Both the position numbers and the translations under genes were made by a program. From the NCBI GenBank assembly GCA_041725935.1, contig JBGRQD010000003.1, positions 186,001-250,000 on the forward strand: a stretch of DNA of 64,000 nt, read 5' to 3'. The notes below the pieces were generated by a model. The model was not told the DNA's origin. It worked only from the letters and a program-made list of their open reading frames with translations, and ran no database searches. Every line of letters starts with the position of its first letter. Position 1 is the stretch's first letter. Shown here piece after piece: positions 17,824-25,897 of this stretch. The DNA is from Marivita sp041725935. GTDB lineage: Bacteria; Pseudomonadota; Alphaproteobacteria; Rhodobacterales; Rhodobacteraceae.

Positions 17824-17845
17824 GTCCGAAATTCCCGAATCGGAC
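17824..17845. promoter_or_regulatory. Inverted repeat, candidate operator
   Basis: GTCCGA and TCGGAC form a perfect inverted repeat with a 10-base spacer. The segment also contains the direct repeat CCCGAATCG (about 17814 and 17834). It lies in the predicted leader, downstream of the TATAAT promoter, where a repressor or an RNA hairpin could act. Confidence 0.4.
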
Positions 17846-17930
17846 CAAACTGCGGCAAGCTTGGGCAGGTTGCGCCACAATCGGCGAAGGTCTATCTGCC
17901 CATCATGTTCCAAGAGCAGGATGAATTCTG

Positions 17931-18545
17931 ATGGCCCACACTGTCCACGCACGCGATCTTCCAGACGGGCTTGACCTCGGACCCGAGGTCGCCATCGACT
18001 GCGAGACGATGGGGCTGCACCCGCGCCGCGATCGCCTTTGCGTCGTACAATTGTCGAGCGGTGACGGCACGGCCCATCTCGTGCAGATCGAAAAGGGGCA
18101 GACCTCTGCACCCAATCTCGAAAAGCTGTTGACCGATCCGAATGTGCTCAAGCTCTTTCACTTTGGCCGCTTTGACATCGCCGCCATGCAGAACGCTTTT
18201 GGCGTCGTGACCGCGCCGGTTTTCTGCACCAAGATCGCCAGCCGTCTGATCCGCACCTATACGGACCGCCATGGCCTGAAGGTGCTGTTGCAGGAACATC
18301 TGGGCATCGACATTTCCAAGCAACAGCAGTCAAGTGACTGGGGGTCCGAAACACTGAGCCAGGCACAGGTCGATTATGCGGCGTCCGATGTCCTTTATCT
18401 GCACAAGCTGCGAGATGTCCTGCAGGAGATGCTGGAACGTGAGGGACGTGCCCAACTGGCGCAATCCTGTTTCGACTTCCTGCCGACGCGCGCGCAGCTT
18501 GATCTTGCGGGCTGGCCCGACATCGACATTTTCGCGCATAGCTGA
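17931..18545 (+). CDS. rnd: Ribonuclease D-type 3'-5' exonuclease (short form)
   Basis: A 204-residue DEDDy exonuclease. Catalytic residues are Asp23 and Glu25 (DCET), Asp82 (FHFGRFD), Tyr149 and Asp153 (YAASD). The protein consists of the exonuclease domain only, without the HRDC domains of E. coli RNase D; this short form is common in alphaproteobacteria. It acts on tRNA and other RNA 3' ends. lptC follows 17 bp later. Confidence 0.9.
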   Translation: MAHTVHARDLPDGLDLGPEVAIDCETMGLHPRRDRLCVVQLSSGDGTAHLVQIEKGQTSAPNLEKLLTDPNVLKLFHFGRFDIAAMQNAFGVVTAPVFCTKIASRLIRTYTDRHGLKVLLQEHLGIDISKQQQSSDWGSETLSQAQVDYAASDVLYLHKLRDVLQEMLEREGRAQLAQSCFDFLPTRAQLDLAGWPDIDIFAHS

Positions 18546-18562
18546 TCGCGCGGACATATAAG

Positions 18563-19156
18563 ATGTATTCACGCCTGATCGCCTGGCTGAAGATCCTGCT
18601 TCCGCTGGGCGCTCTTGTGCTGTTGTCCACGATCTTTCTCTATTCGCGTGGCCCCGATCCGATCGCCACCATCCCCGTGCTGACCGGGGGCGCGGACCCG
18701 ACGCAGACCGAACAGGTGGGCAGTCCGTTCTATGCAGGCACGACAGAGGGCGGGCAAGGACTGACCATTGCCGCGCGGCAGGCGCGCCTCAGCACGCCGG
18801 ACAGTTCCGGCATGATCGCTGACGACCTTCAAGCGGTCATTGATATCAGCGAGGGCAACCGCATCGTGATCGACGCCAATGTCGGCCTGATGGAAGAGGG
18901 AGATCGCCTGCGCCTGCGCGAAGGTGTGACGCTGCAAAGCAGCTCCGGCTACACGGTGCGCACGGAAGGCCTTGATGCCGCGATGGACCGTGTCGCCGTC
19001 GAAAGCACCGCAGAGGTCGACGCGGATGGCCCCGGAGTGACACTATCGGCGGGAAAACTCCGGGTCGAGGAGACCGAAAACGGGTCAGACATTCAGTTGC
19101 TGTTCACGGATGGGGTAAAGCTGGTATACGTTCCGCAACAAGACGGGGCAGAATGA
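18563..19156 (+). CDS. lptC: LPS export protein LptC
   Basis: A 197-residue bitopic inner-membrane protein that links the LptB2FG transporter to the periplasmic LptA bridge. One N-terminal membrane helix (about residues 8-27) is followed by a beta-jellyroll periplasmic domain. Identification rests on architecture and position directly before lptA and lptB. The end overlaps the lptA start by four bases (ATGA). Confidence 0.9.
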   Translation: MYSRLIAWLKILLPLGALVLLSTIFLYSRGPDPIATIPVLTGGADPTQTEQVGSPFYAGTTEGGQGLTIAARQARLSTPDSSGMIADDLQAVIDISEGNRIVIDANVGLMEEGDRLRLREGVTLQSSSGYTVRTEGLDAAMDRVAVESTAEVDADGPGVTLSAGKLRVEETENGSDIQLLFTDGVKLVYVPQQDGAE

Positions 19157-19638
19157 TGATCCGAACAGTGATGACCGTGATCGCGGTGTGCCTTGCCAGT
19201 GTGGCGCAGGCGCAGGGAACGCAGGTTGCTTTTGGCACCGTTCAGCAGGACACGTCGCTCCCCGTCGAGGTCAGCGCGGACACGCTCTCGGTGTCGCAGA
19301 ACGACGGATCGGCGCTTTTTACCGGGAATGTCATCATCGGGCAGGGCGACATGCGCCTGTCTGCCCCGCGCGTTCTGGTCTTCTACACCCAGAACCAAAG
19401 CGGCGTCGAACGGCTCGAGGCGACGGGTGGCGTCACGTTGGTCAATGGCGAACAGGCCGCCGAGGCTGATACTGCCGAATACGAAGTCAATCGCGGCACA
19501 ATCCGCATGATCGGCAATGTGCTTTTGACGCAGGGCGCGAACACACTTGTTTCCGACAGCATGGATGTGGACCTCGAAGCGGGAACCGCCCTGATGAATG
19601 GTCGGGTGCGCACGGTGTTCCAGTCGGGCGACAACTGA
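19153..19638 (+). CDS. lptA: LPS transport periplasmic protein LptA
   Basis: A 161-residue periplasmic OstA-fold protein that forms the filament carrying LPS across the periplasm. The signal peptide ends at about residue 20 (AQA-QG). The repeating pattern of ADTLSVSQNDGSALFTGNV, 'RLSAPRVLVFY' and 'ATGGVTLVNGEQAAEADTAEY' is characteristic. It overlaps lptC by four bases and touches lptB by one base. Confidence 0.94.
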   Translation: MMIRTVMTVIAVCLASVAQAQGTQVAFGTVQQDTSLPVEVSADTLSVSQNDGSALFTGNVIIGQGDMRLSAPRVLVFYTQNQSGVERLEATGGVTLVNGEQAAEADTAEYEVNRGTIRMIGNVLLTQGANTLVSDSMDVDLEAGTALMNGRVRTVFQSGDN

Positions 19639-20396
19639 TGCCCGGCCCGACCCTGTCAGTCACCGAGGGGCAAAGCGGCCTGCTGGTCCGGCATCTGCGC
19701 AAGAGCTACAAGAAACGTGTCGTGATCCGGGATGTCTCGCTCGAGGTGCATCGCGGCGAAGTGGTGGCCCTGCTTGGCCCCAACGGCAGCGGCAAGACCA
19801 CGTCGTTTTATGCCATCGCCGGTCTGGTGAACCCCGAAGGCGGACAGGTGCTGATCGACGGGCAGGACGCGACCTACCTGCCGATGTACCGCCGCGCCCG
19901 CATGGGGATCGGGTATCTGCCGCAGGAAATGTCGATCTTCCGCGGCATGAGCGTCGAGGACAACATCAGCGCCATTCTCGACATCAGCCAGCCGGACCGC
20001 CACAAGCGGCGCGAACGGCTCGAGGAACTGCTGGGCGAGTTTTCCATCGAACATTTGCGCCGTGCGCCCGCGCTGGCGTTGTCCGGAGGCGAACGCCGCC
20101 GCGTCGAGATTGCGCGCTGTCTGGCGGCGGATCCCAAGTACCTGCTGTTGGACGAACCCTTCGCCGGGGTGGACCCGATCAGCGTCGGCGACATCCGTCA
20201 TCTCGTCGCCGATCTCAAGAAACGCGGCATCGGCGTTCTGATCACCGATCACAACGTGCGCGAAACTCTCGAGATCGTTGATCGCGCCTATATCCTGCAT
20301 GATGGCAAGGTTCTGATGTCCGGATCCCCCGACGAAGTGGTGCGCAACGAGAACGTCCGTCGCGTCTATCTGGGCGACAGTTTCCGCATCGGATAA
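19638..20396 (+). CDS. lptB: LPS export ABC transporter ATP-binding protein LptB
   Basis: A 252-residue ATPase that powers LPS extraction from the inner membrane with LptF and LptG (not in this window). Walker A GPNGSGKTT is at 47-55, signature LSGGERRR at 148-155 and Walker B LLLDEP at 169-174. The LptB-specific GIGYLPQEMSIFRGMSVEDN block at 90-109 confirms the assignment. The ATG shares its A with the lptA stop (TGATG), so coupling is tight. Confidence 0.96.
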   Translation: MPGPTLSVTEGQSGLLVRHLRKSYKKRVVIRDVSLEVHRGEVVALLGPNGSGKTTSFYAIAGLVNPEGGQVLIDGQDATYLPMYRRARMGIGYLPQEMSIFRGMSVEDNISAILDISQPDRHKRRERLEELLGEFSIEHLRRAPALALSGGERRRVEIARCLAADPKYLLLDEPFAGVDPISVGDIRHLVADLKKRGIGVLITDHNVRETLEIVDRAYILHDGKVLMSGSPDEVVRNENVRRVYLGDSFRIG

Positions 20397-20619
20397 TTCG
20401 CGCCGATTTTACAGAAATGATTGACACGCAGCCCATGCGGGATTGAGATATACCTATGGCGTTTGCAGACACAGACCGTCGATTTTCGCTTCGCCTGCCC
20501 CTCGGCTGGGCAAGGAAACACAACGGTCACGGCGCCATCTACCTTTTGCCCTCGAACGCGTGCCCGGGTTTGTCCGGTCCCGTTCGCGTGCGAAGCCAAA
20601 ACAATAAAAAGGATATGCT
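20397..20619 (+). other. 223-bp gap between lptB and hpf
   Basis: No gene is visible. A TTGACA occurs at about 20423 followed 18-22 bases later by an AT-rich GAGATATACC, which could be a weak promoter for hpf. No terminator hairpin with a T-run follows lptB. In many proteobacteria this slot holds rpoN; no remnant of it was recognised here. Confidence 0.5.
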
Positions 20620-21183
20620 ATGCGTTACCAGATAACCGGCAAACAGATTGATGTTGGTGAAGCCCTTCAGACACATGTAAAGACCGAACTGGACGCGATG
20701 CTGGGCAAGTATGCCGGCCGTCCGACGGATGCGACTGTCGTCTTCTCCAAGAGCGCCCATGAATATGTTTGCGAGACAGTGCTGCATCTGTCGACCGGTT
20801 TGAACGCAACGGCCAAGGCCCACGCAACGGAAATCTATGCGGCCTTCGATGCTTGCAGCGAAAAGATGGACAAGCAGTTGCGCCGCTACAAACGGCGTCT
20901 GAAAGACCACCACAAGGACAGGGTGGAACCTGTTGAACTTTTCGGGGCGTCCTCGTATATCCTCGCAAGCGAAGTTGATACGATTGACGACGAGCCTGAA
21001 TCGCTCCAGCCCATCATCGTCGCAGAGATGGAGACCAAGATCCCATCCCTCACAGTGGGTGAAGCGGTGATGCAGATGGAGTTGGCGGGACTGCCTGTTC
21101 TGGTGTTCCGAAATGACAAAAAGGACGGTGTGAACGTCGTATATCGTCGGGAAGATGGCAACATCGGCTGGATTGATCCGTAA
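20620..21183 (+). CDS. hpf: Ribosome hibernation promoting factor, long form
   Basis: A 187-residue protein that binds the 30S subunit in stationary phase. The N-terminal ~100 residues are the HPF/YfiA domain (MRYQITGKQIDVGEAL, basic RRYKRRLKDHHK helix). The C-terminal ~60 residues are the dimerisation domain that lets a single long HPF form 100S ribosomes, with the typical 'MQMELAGLPVLVFRN' and GNIGWIDP ending. The gene order lptB-hpf-ptsN is conserved. Confidence 0.95.
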   Translation: MRYQITGKQIDVGEALQTHVKTELDAMLGKYAGRPTDATVVFSKSAHEYVCETVLHLSTGLNATAKAHATEIYAAFDACSEKMDKQLRRYKRRLKDHHKDRVEPVELFGASSYILASEVDTIDDEPESLQPIIVAEMETKIPSLTVGEAVMQMELAGLPVLVFRNDKKDGVNVVYRREDGNIGWIDP

Positions 21184-21225
21184 CTTCGATATATGGGCGC
21201 ATACCGTTCCCAAAACGAGCAGCAC

Positions 21226-21690
21226 ATGAAATTTGCAGACCTGTTGAATACGAAGGCCGTTAAGGCCGTGACGACGGCATCAAGCAAGAAGCGCCTGATG
21301 CACGACATCGCGGACATCGCCGAGTCTGCCTATGGCATCTCTGCTCCGCGCGCTGTTGAGGCGCTTCTTGAACGCGAAAGCCTTGGCCCCACAGGTGTGG
21401 GCCATGGCGTCGCGCTGCCGCATGCGCGGCTTGATGGCGTGGACGCCGTTGTCGGTGTGTTCATCCTGCTGGAAAAGCCGATTGATTTCGACGCGATCGA
21501 CCGTCAGCCGGTGGATATCATCTTCGCGCTCTTCGCACCCGAAGACGCAGGTGTCGAACATCTCAAGGCGCTTGCGCTGGTGTCCCGCACCCTGCGCGAC
21601 CAAAGCTTCTGTGCGAAACTGCGGGCCAATCCCGACCCCGCGACGCTGCATACGATCATCACCGAAGCAGCCACCAGTCAGGCGGCCTGA
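21226..21690 (+). CDS. ptsN: Nitrogen-PTS enzyme IIA (PtsN)
   Basis: A 154-residue EIIA-Ntr regulatory phosphoprotein. The phosphorylated residue should be His66 in GVALPHAR. It receives phosphate from PtsP/NPr and regulates potassium, nitrogen or stringent functions rather than sugar uptake. An in-frame codon at 21193 exists, but the ATG at 21226 gives the family start (MKFADLLN). It lies 42 bp after hpf, likely in one transcript, and converges with the sulfotransferase-fold gene. Confidence 0.94.
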   Translation: MKFADLLNTKAVKAVTTASSKKRLMHDIADIAESAYGISAPRAVEALLERESLGPTGVGHGVALPHARLDGVDAVVGVFILLEKPIDFDAIDRQPVDIIFALFAPEDAGVEHLKALALVSRTLRDQSFCAKLRANPDPATLHTIITEAATSQAA

Positions 21691-21702
21691 CCTCACGCGC
21701 TT

Positions 21703-23130
21703 TCAGCTCGGGGCGCTGAAATCCGAAAACCCGAACATCATGTAGTCGCGCGGATAGGCGTCGCGGCACAGCCGGTCGAGCGTGCTGTCATGGATGCGGG
21801 CCAGCCGGTCGGCATGCGGATCACTCGCGTGGTTCCACTCTGGCGCGGGCTCGACGCCTAGGTCGTGGGCCATCTGATCCAGCGCCGAAGGCAAGTCTTC
21901 TTCGCGCAGCACACGGTCCGGCAGGCAGAACTCCGACATGCCCTGCAGGCAGGTCACCTGACTGGCCCAATGCGCATCCACCCGGATGCTGGTCTGACCG
22001 TTCAGGTTTGATCGCAGGAAGATCAGAAACGCCTCGAACGCCGCCCTGTGCGCGCGCTGATCATAGGCCGGATCGTTCGGGTCTTCGGGCAGGGTCAGAC
22101 CGTGGAACCGGACCAACTGCTGCCGTATCTTGGCAAAGCTTCCGGGGCCGGTGTTCAGGATCTTGTCACAAAAAGCGGCATGCGCCCGGGCCAGCGGATG
22201 ACGCAGCACGGTGAACCGGTGGTGACCGGGATGATCCTGCAACCAGCCCCGGAGGGTTTTCTGGTTAAAATCCGTCAGCAGGTCCGATGCGCCTCCGTCC
22301 AGCGCCGACATCCATGCTTTCACCTGCTCCTCCGGCCCTGACCGGATCGGCATGAACAGCATTGGATGGCGCGCAGACGCAACATAAGACGGCACGACGG
22401 GACCGCGCCGTGGCTCAAAATTCGGCGTACGCGACAGGTCGAACCGGTCAAGCGTCCGCAGCGCGGTTTCCATCTGGCCGAAATTGGCCACCTTGTCCGA
22501 CAGGGGCTGCGGATTCTGCGGCTTGAGATTGGTCTGAAATACGTCGGGTGTTGCCTCCGCTCCAAGCCAATGCGCCAATCCGCTCAGCACTTCGGTGTCA
22601 TGCAGGTCGTCATAGCCGATATAGAACGCGCTTTGGCCGGTCACCTGCAACGCCCGCATGATCTCGAGCTGGAAAGCCTGTGTTTGTCCCAGATGCCGTT
22701 CGAATTCATGCAGGTCGAAATGGGCCTGCGCCTCCTTGCGGTTCTTGACGTTGGTCAGCTTCCACTGATCGGTCGCCCGCGCGATCTTGAGGCTGATGTA
22801 ACTGTCCAGCGGATTGCGTGTCAGGATGATCTTGGCGCAGCGCGGGTCCGACAGGATCGGTGCCAGAACCCGGGCATCGTGATCGTGGAAATAACGAAAT
22901 CCGCCCAGTCCCTCGGTCCCACCGCGGATCGCCCGCAGTAACCGGTCCGGGTTGTCCTCGCGTTGGCGCTGGGTGACGCCCATGATCTCGTCACGGTTCG
23001 GATAGCCGATGAAATTCGGATTAAACGCTTCGCCGTGGCAGGTGATGCCATTGATCTGGTTCAGGTAATCCTCGAGCAGATTGGACCCGGTGCGCATCTC
23101 GGCGAAAACGACGAAAAGATCAAACCCCAT
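21703..23130 (-). CDS. Tandem sulfotransferase-fold protein (Stf0-like plus second domain)
   Basis: A 475-residue protein with two related halves. The N-terminal half (about 1-240) looks like an Stf0/NodH-type sulfotransferase: PAPS loop AEMRTGSNLL at 10-19 and the 3'-phosphate motif IILTRNPLDSYISLKIA at 101-117. The C-terminal half starts near 255 with LFMPIRSG (258-265) in the place of a PAPS loop and FTVLRHPLARAHAAFCDKIL at 306-325, which matches the corresponding motif of the 2800-3699 sulfotransferase. The second loop is degenerate, so that half may be inactive or bind substrate. A GTG at 23136 is an alternative start. Its start lies nine bases after the stop of the GlcNAc-transferase gene, implying cotranscription. 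Confidence 0.8.
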   Translation of the reverse strand: MGFDLFVVFAEMRTGSNLLEDYLNQINGITCHGEAFNPNFIGYPNRDEIMGVTQRQREDNPDRLLRAIRGGTEGLGGFRYFHDHDARVLAPILSDPRCAKIILTRNPLDSYISLKIARATDQWKLTNVKNRKEAQAHFDLHEFERHLGQTQAFQLEIMRALQVTGQSAFYIGYDDLHDTEVLSGLAHWLGAEATPDVFQTNLKPQNPQPLSDKVANFGQMETALRTLDRFDLSRTPNFEPRRGPVVPSYVASARHPMLFMPIRSGPEEQVKAWMSALDGGASDLLTDFNQKTLRGWLQDHPGHHRFTVLRHPLARAHAAFCDKILNTGPGSFAKIRQQLVRFHGLTLPEDPNDPAYDQRAHRAAFEAFLIFLRSNLNGQTSIRVDAHWASQVTCLQGMSEFCLPDRVLREEDLPSALDQMAHDLGVEPAPEWNHASDPHADRLARIHDSTLDRLCRDAYPRDYMMFGFSDFSAPS

Positions 23131-23139
23131 GGCCACGCG

Positions 23140-24846
23140 TCACTTCTTTACAAGATAGGGACGGGGGCGCGGCGCATCGCGGACAGGCCCGAGCGCAATC
23201 GGGTCCGCCGGAAAATCGCCCATGAGATAGGGGTGCATCCCCTGGTTCTTGAGGTTCTGCAGGAATTGGCCAAAGCCGCTCAGGTCGACCATCTTGGGTG
23301 CTTGGGTCAGCAGGCGGTTCGGCTGCGATCCGATCTCGTCGACGATCACCTGAATCGCTTCCATCGGGCTTTCGATGAATTCCGCCATCGTCCAGATCCG
23401 CCTGCGGCACTTGGAATAGGGCGACCGCAACGCGTCGAGCATCTCGGTTTCGATCTTTTGCAACTTTGCAGCCTCGCGCCGCAATTCTGCAAAGCTGTGG
23501 TTCGACTGGAACAGCGGGATCGCCCAGGCGCCGCTGATGACCGAGACCTGCGCGTTCGGGTCCTTGGCAATGTCCCAGATCACATGCGGCGTGCTGTGTG
23601 GCCCAAGCTGAAAACACTGACGTTCACCGCGCGTGTTCCACAGCAGGTTGGTCAGGAACATCTTGGTATCGTAATCCCGCAAGGTCGCATTGTCCGACAG
23701 CGCGCCATTCATCACGGTCTGCCCATCCGCAAAATGCGCCCGGTCCGGTGCGAAAAGATGCCCATGCACCCGCGCGCCGGTGACCTGCGCCAGCCATGGC
23801 TCGAAATCGGTGAAAAGCTCGGTGAACCCCTGGAACACAGAATACTTGGCCGCTGTCACACCGTTTTCCCAATCCTCGTTGGGAAAGCGGCTCTGCATGT
23901 AAAGCCCGGGCCGCCCGCGCGTCCGCCGGTCCACCGCCTTGGCAAAGATGCGGTCGATCTTGCCGGGGTTGGGTTCCTGAAGGTTCAGTTCACCGGGCTT
24001 CGGGCTCAGGAAGGTCTCGTACAGACGGTCTGCATTCGGCCAGATCTTGCGCGCCACGAAACAGTCCGAGCGGCGCAGCAATTGCAGGTGATCGTCGTAG
24101 AAGATGTGCGGCTTGCCCTGGAAATCGAACTTGGACAGGGTCAGCGACCGGCTGACGATATTGGTGGAATAAAGCCGCGCCAGTGTCTGGAAATAGCTTT
24201 CGTCGGGAATCCAGACATGGCGGAAATAGCGGTCATAGGCTTTGCGCTTCGGGTCTTCGAGGATCGACGCCAAGGTCTGACGGGTGAGGCACCACCACTG
24301 GCTGCCCATATGCGGCGTCAGCCCATCGGGGATCTTGCGCTTGTAGCCGACCTTGCGTTGCAGTTCGACGAAGTGATCGAACAGGTACCGGTTGCGCCGC
24401 CACGAGAACGGGAACCGCATGGTAAACCGCTCTTCGTCAAGACCGCCAACCGTCCAGGGCACATCCGCCGTTGTCGCGCTTTCGATGTGATCGGTCCGCG
24501 GCCGCGCCTTGAGATAGTCGATCAGTTCCTGAACCGGGCGCAATGGCAGGCAAGAGCCGGAGGTTAGATAGACATGGCTGACCTCTTCGAACTCGGCCAG
24601 CATCAATTCGCTCGCGTCCTGGCTGGCGGCAACAAGCCCCCATGTGCCCCAGTCACAGCGATGCCTGCGCGAAAAGCGGATCATCGGATCATCGCTCAGC
24701 CGGTCGGTGAAAATCCTGTAGCGCTTGGCCGACACCACCTCGTCCACATGGATCACCACCGGGCAACCCGCCTTGGTCCAGTGACGCGCGACCTGTTCGG
24801 CCCGGTGCAGCGCGGTGTGCGCCAGCATGATGATCCCGATGCTCAT
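23140..24846 (-). CDS. Core-2/I-branching-like beta-1,6-GlcNAc-transferase, second paralogue
   Basis: A 568-residue protein of the GT14 branch family: GIIMLAHT start, WGTWG at 66-70, YLTSGSC at 93-99, GSQWWCL at 181-187 and WIPDESYFQT at 212-221. It shares these blocks with the 3759-5336 protein but has a distinct ~230-residue C-terminal region, probably the one catalogued as DUF5927 (from memory). A role in adding GlcNAc branches to a surface glycan is inferred. The start overlaps the stop of the upstream glycosyltransferase by four bases (ATGA). Confidence 0.85.
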   Translation of the reverse strand: MSIGIIMLAHTALHRAEQVARHWTKAGCPVVIHVDEVVSAKRYRIFTDRLSDDPMIRFSRRHRCDWGTWGLVAASQDASELMLAEFEEVSHVYLTSGSCLPLRPVQELIDYLKARPRTDHIESATTADVPWTVGGLDEERFTMRFPFSWRRNRYLFDHFVELQRKVGYKRKIPDGLTPHMGSQWWCLTRQTLASILEDPKRKAYDRYFRHVWIPDESYFQTLARLYSTNIVSRSLTLSKFDFQGKPHIFYDDHLQLLRRSDCFVARKIWPNADRLYETFLSPKPGELNLQEPNPGKIDRIFAKAVDRRTRGRPGLYMQSRFPNEDWENGVTAAKYSVFQGFTELFTDFEPWLAQVTGARVHGHLFAPDRAHFADGQTVMNGALSDNATLRDYDTKMFLTNLLWNTRGERQCFQLGPHSTPHVIWDIAKDPNAQVSVISGAWAIPLFQSNHSFAELRREAAKLQKIETEMLDALRSPYSKCRRRIWTMAEFIESPMEAIQVIVDEIGSQPNRLLTQAPKMVDLSGFGQFLQNLKNQGMHPYLMGDFPADPIALGPVRDAPRPRPYLVKK

Positions 24847-25853
24847 GCCCAGTTGCCCATCGACATCAGGCCAAGGATCTCGAGCTGCCGCCAGTTGATG
24901 TATTTCTCAGACCATTTGCACCACAGTTCCGGATTATCCTGCAAAGCGTTTGCATAGGCCACGTATTCAAGACTACCCGCATAATGTTCGCGGCGCTTGA
25001 GCTCTTCCATCGCCTTTTCGTTGAAGGTGCTGATGAACTTGGTGTGCAGCAGCGCACCCGACGCCTTTTCACCCCCCCATTCGTCATAGACCTTGTTCAG
25101 GCCACGCGGCAAAAGCATGTGTGTCGAACTGGCATAGGCATAGCGGTGATGCCATTTCACCAGCGGGATCTTGTTCAGCGCCGGTGCCGCTTCGGGGCGG
25201 TCGGCAAAGAAGACGCGCGCCCGTGGTCCTCCCTGAATCCACAGGTTCCCCAACTGGTGGTTCCGCTTGAACGTGTAATTGCCGGAATCGAACCAGGATG
25301 CGATGTCCAGAGGGTTTTGTCCCGCCTGATAGGGCACCGCGTCGATCCGGCCTTTGGGGTACATGTCCAGCAGCATCGCGCTGAACGACCGGATGGACGA
25401 CGCATCAAGCCAATCCGTGAGGGCAGGCAAAGGCCGCGAGTCGCAGAACGGGTAGACAAAAAATTCATCCGGATCGACGGTCAGACACCAATGGTCATGC
25501 CCATACCGCCGCAGCAGCCAGTTCATCCAGTCCATGCCGAACCGGGACCGTTTATAGCTCTTTCGAGAATGCCAGACCGAAACGTCCGGCTGTTGCGCCA
25601 ACATTTCGGCGGTGCCATCGGTGCTGTCGTTATCTACGATAAAGAAATGGGATATGCCCATTTCGCGGTAGTATTTGAGGAAATACGGCAGGCGGATGCC
25701 TTCGTTCCGCACGGTGCAGAACAGTAGGATGTCCGACTTGCGGATCAGATCGGTGCGATTGGACACAGGTTTGAGTTCGCGGCGTTTCCTGAACGCGCGA
25801 AACCTCCAGCGTTTGCGCTGAAGCCTCAAACCGTATCTTTGCACCACTCCCAA
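24843..25853 (-). CDS. Glycosyltransferase family 2-like protein (GT92/Glyco_tranf_2_4 type)
   Basis: A 336-residue GT-A fold glycosyltransferase. The N-terminal FCTVRNEGIRLPYFLKYYRE, followed by FFIVDNDSTDGT and the metal-binding VDPDEFF (DxD-type), marks the Glyco_tranf_2_4 family. No membrane segment is seen. The frame begins with TTG at 25853; GTG codons at residues 3 and 4 are equally possible, with GGGAG close by. It overlaps the downstream GlcNAc-transferase gene by four bases, so the two products probably act on the same glycan. Confidence 0.85.
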   Translation of the reverse strand: MGVVQRYGLRLQRKRWRFRAFRKRRELKPVSNRTDLIRKSDILLFCTVRNEGIRLPYFLKYYREMGISHFFIVDNDSTDGTAEMLAQQPDVSVWHSRKSYKRSRFGMDWMNWLLRRYGHDHWCLTVDPDEFFVYPFCDSRPLPALTDWLDASSIRSFSAMLLDMYPKGRIDAVPYQAGQNPLDIASWFDSGNYTFKRNHQLGNLWIQGGPRARVFFADRPEAAPALNKIPLVKWHHRYAYASSTHMLLPRGLNKVYDEWGGEKASGALLHTKFISTFNEKAMEELKRREHYAGSLEYVAYANALQDNPELWCKWSEKYINWRQLEILGLMSMGNWA

Positions 25854-25897
25854 GAGTCAGCTGCCTGTTTTTTGTGGTCGCAACCCACGCGTAACTA

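Larger units (their letters stand above)
17022..17930. other. 909-bp non-coding region between sugar transferase and rnd
   Basis: This is the only stretch over 300 bases without a credible gene. Two short frames (17394-17663 minus, 17533-17760 plus) have no protein-like composition or ribosome-binding site and are rejected. The part from about 17490 to 17790 is clearly more AT-rich than its surroundings. It holds a near-consensus TATAAT promoter (17747-17777), an ATTGT...ACAAT inverted repeat near 17642-17663 and a GTCCGA/TCGGAC inverted repeat (17824-17845). It presumably holds promoters and operators for the divergent sugar transferase and rnd, and may hide a small RNA. Confidence 0.6.
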
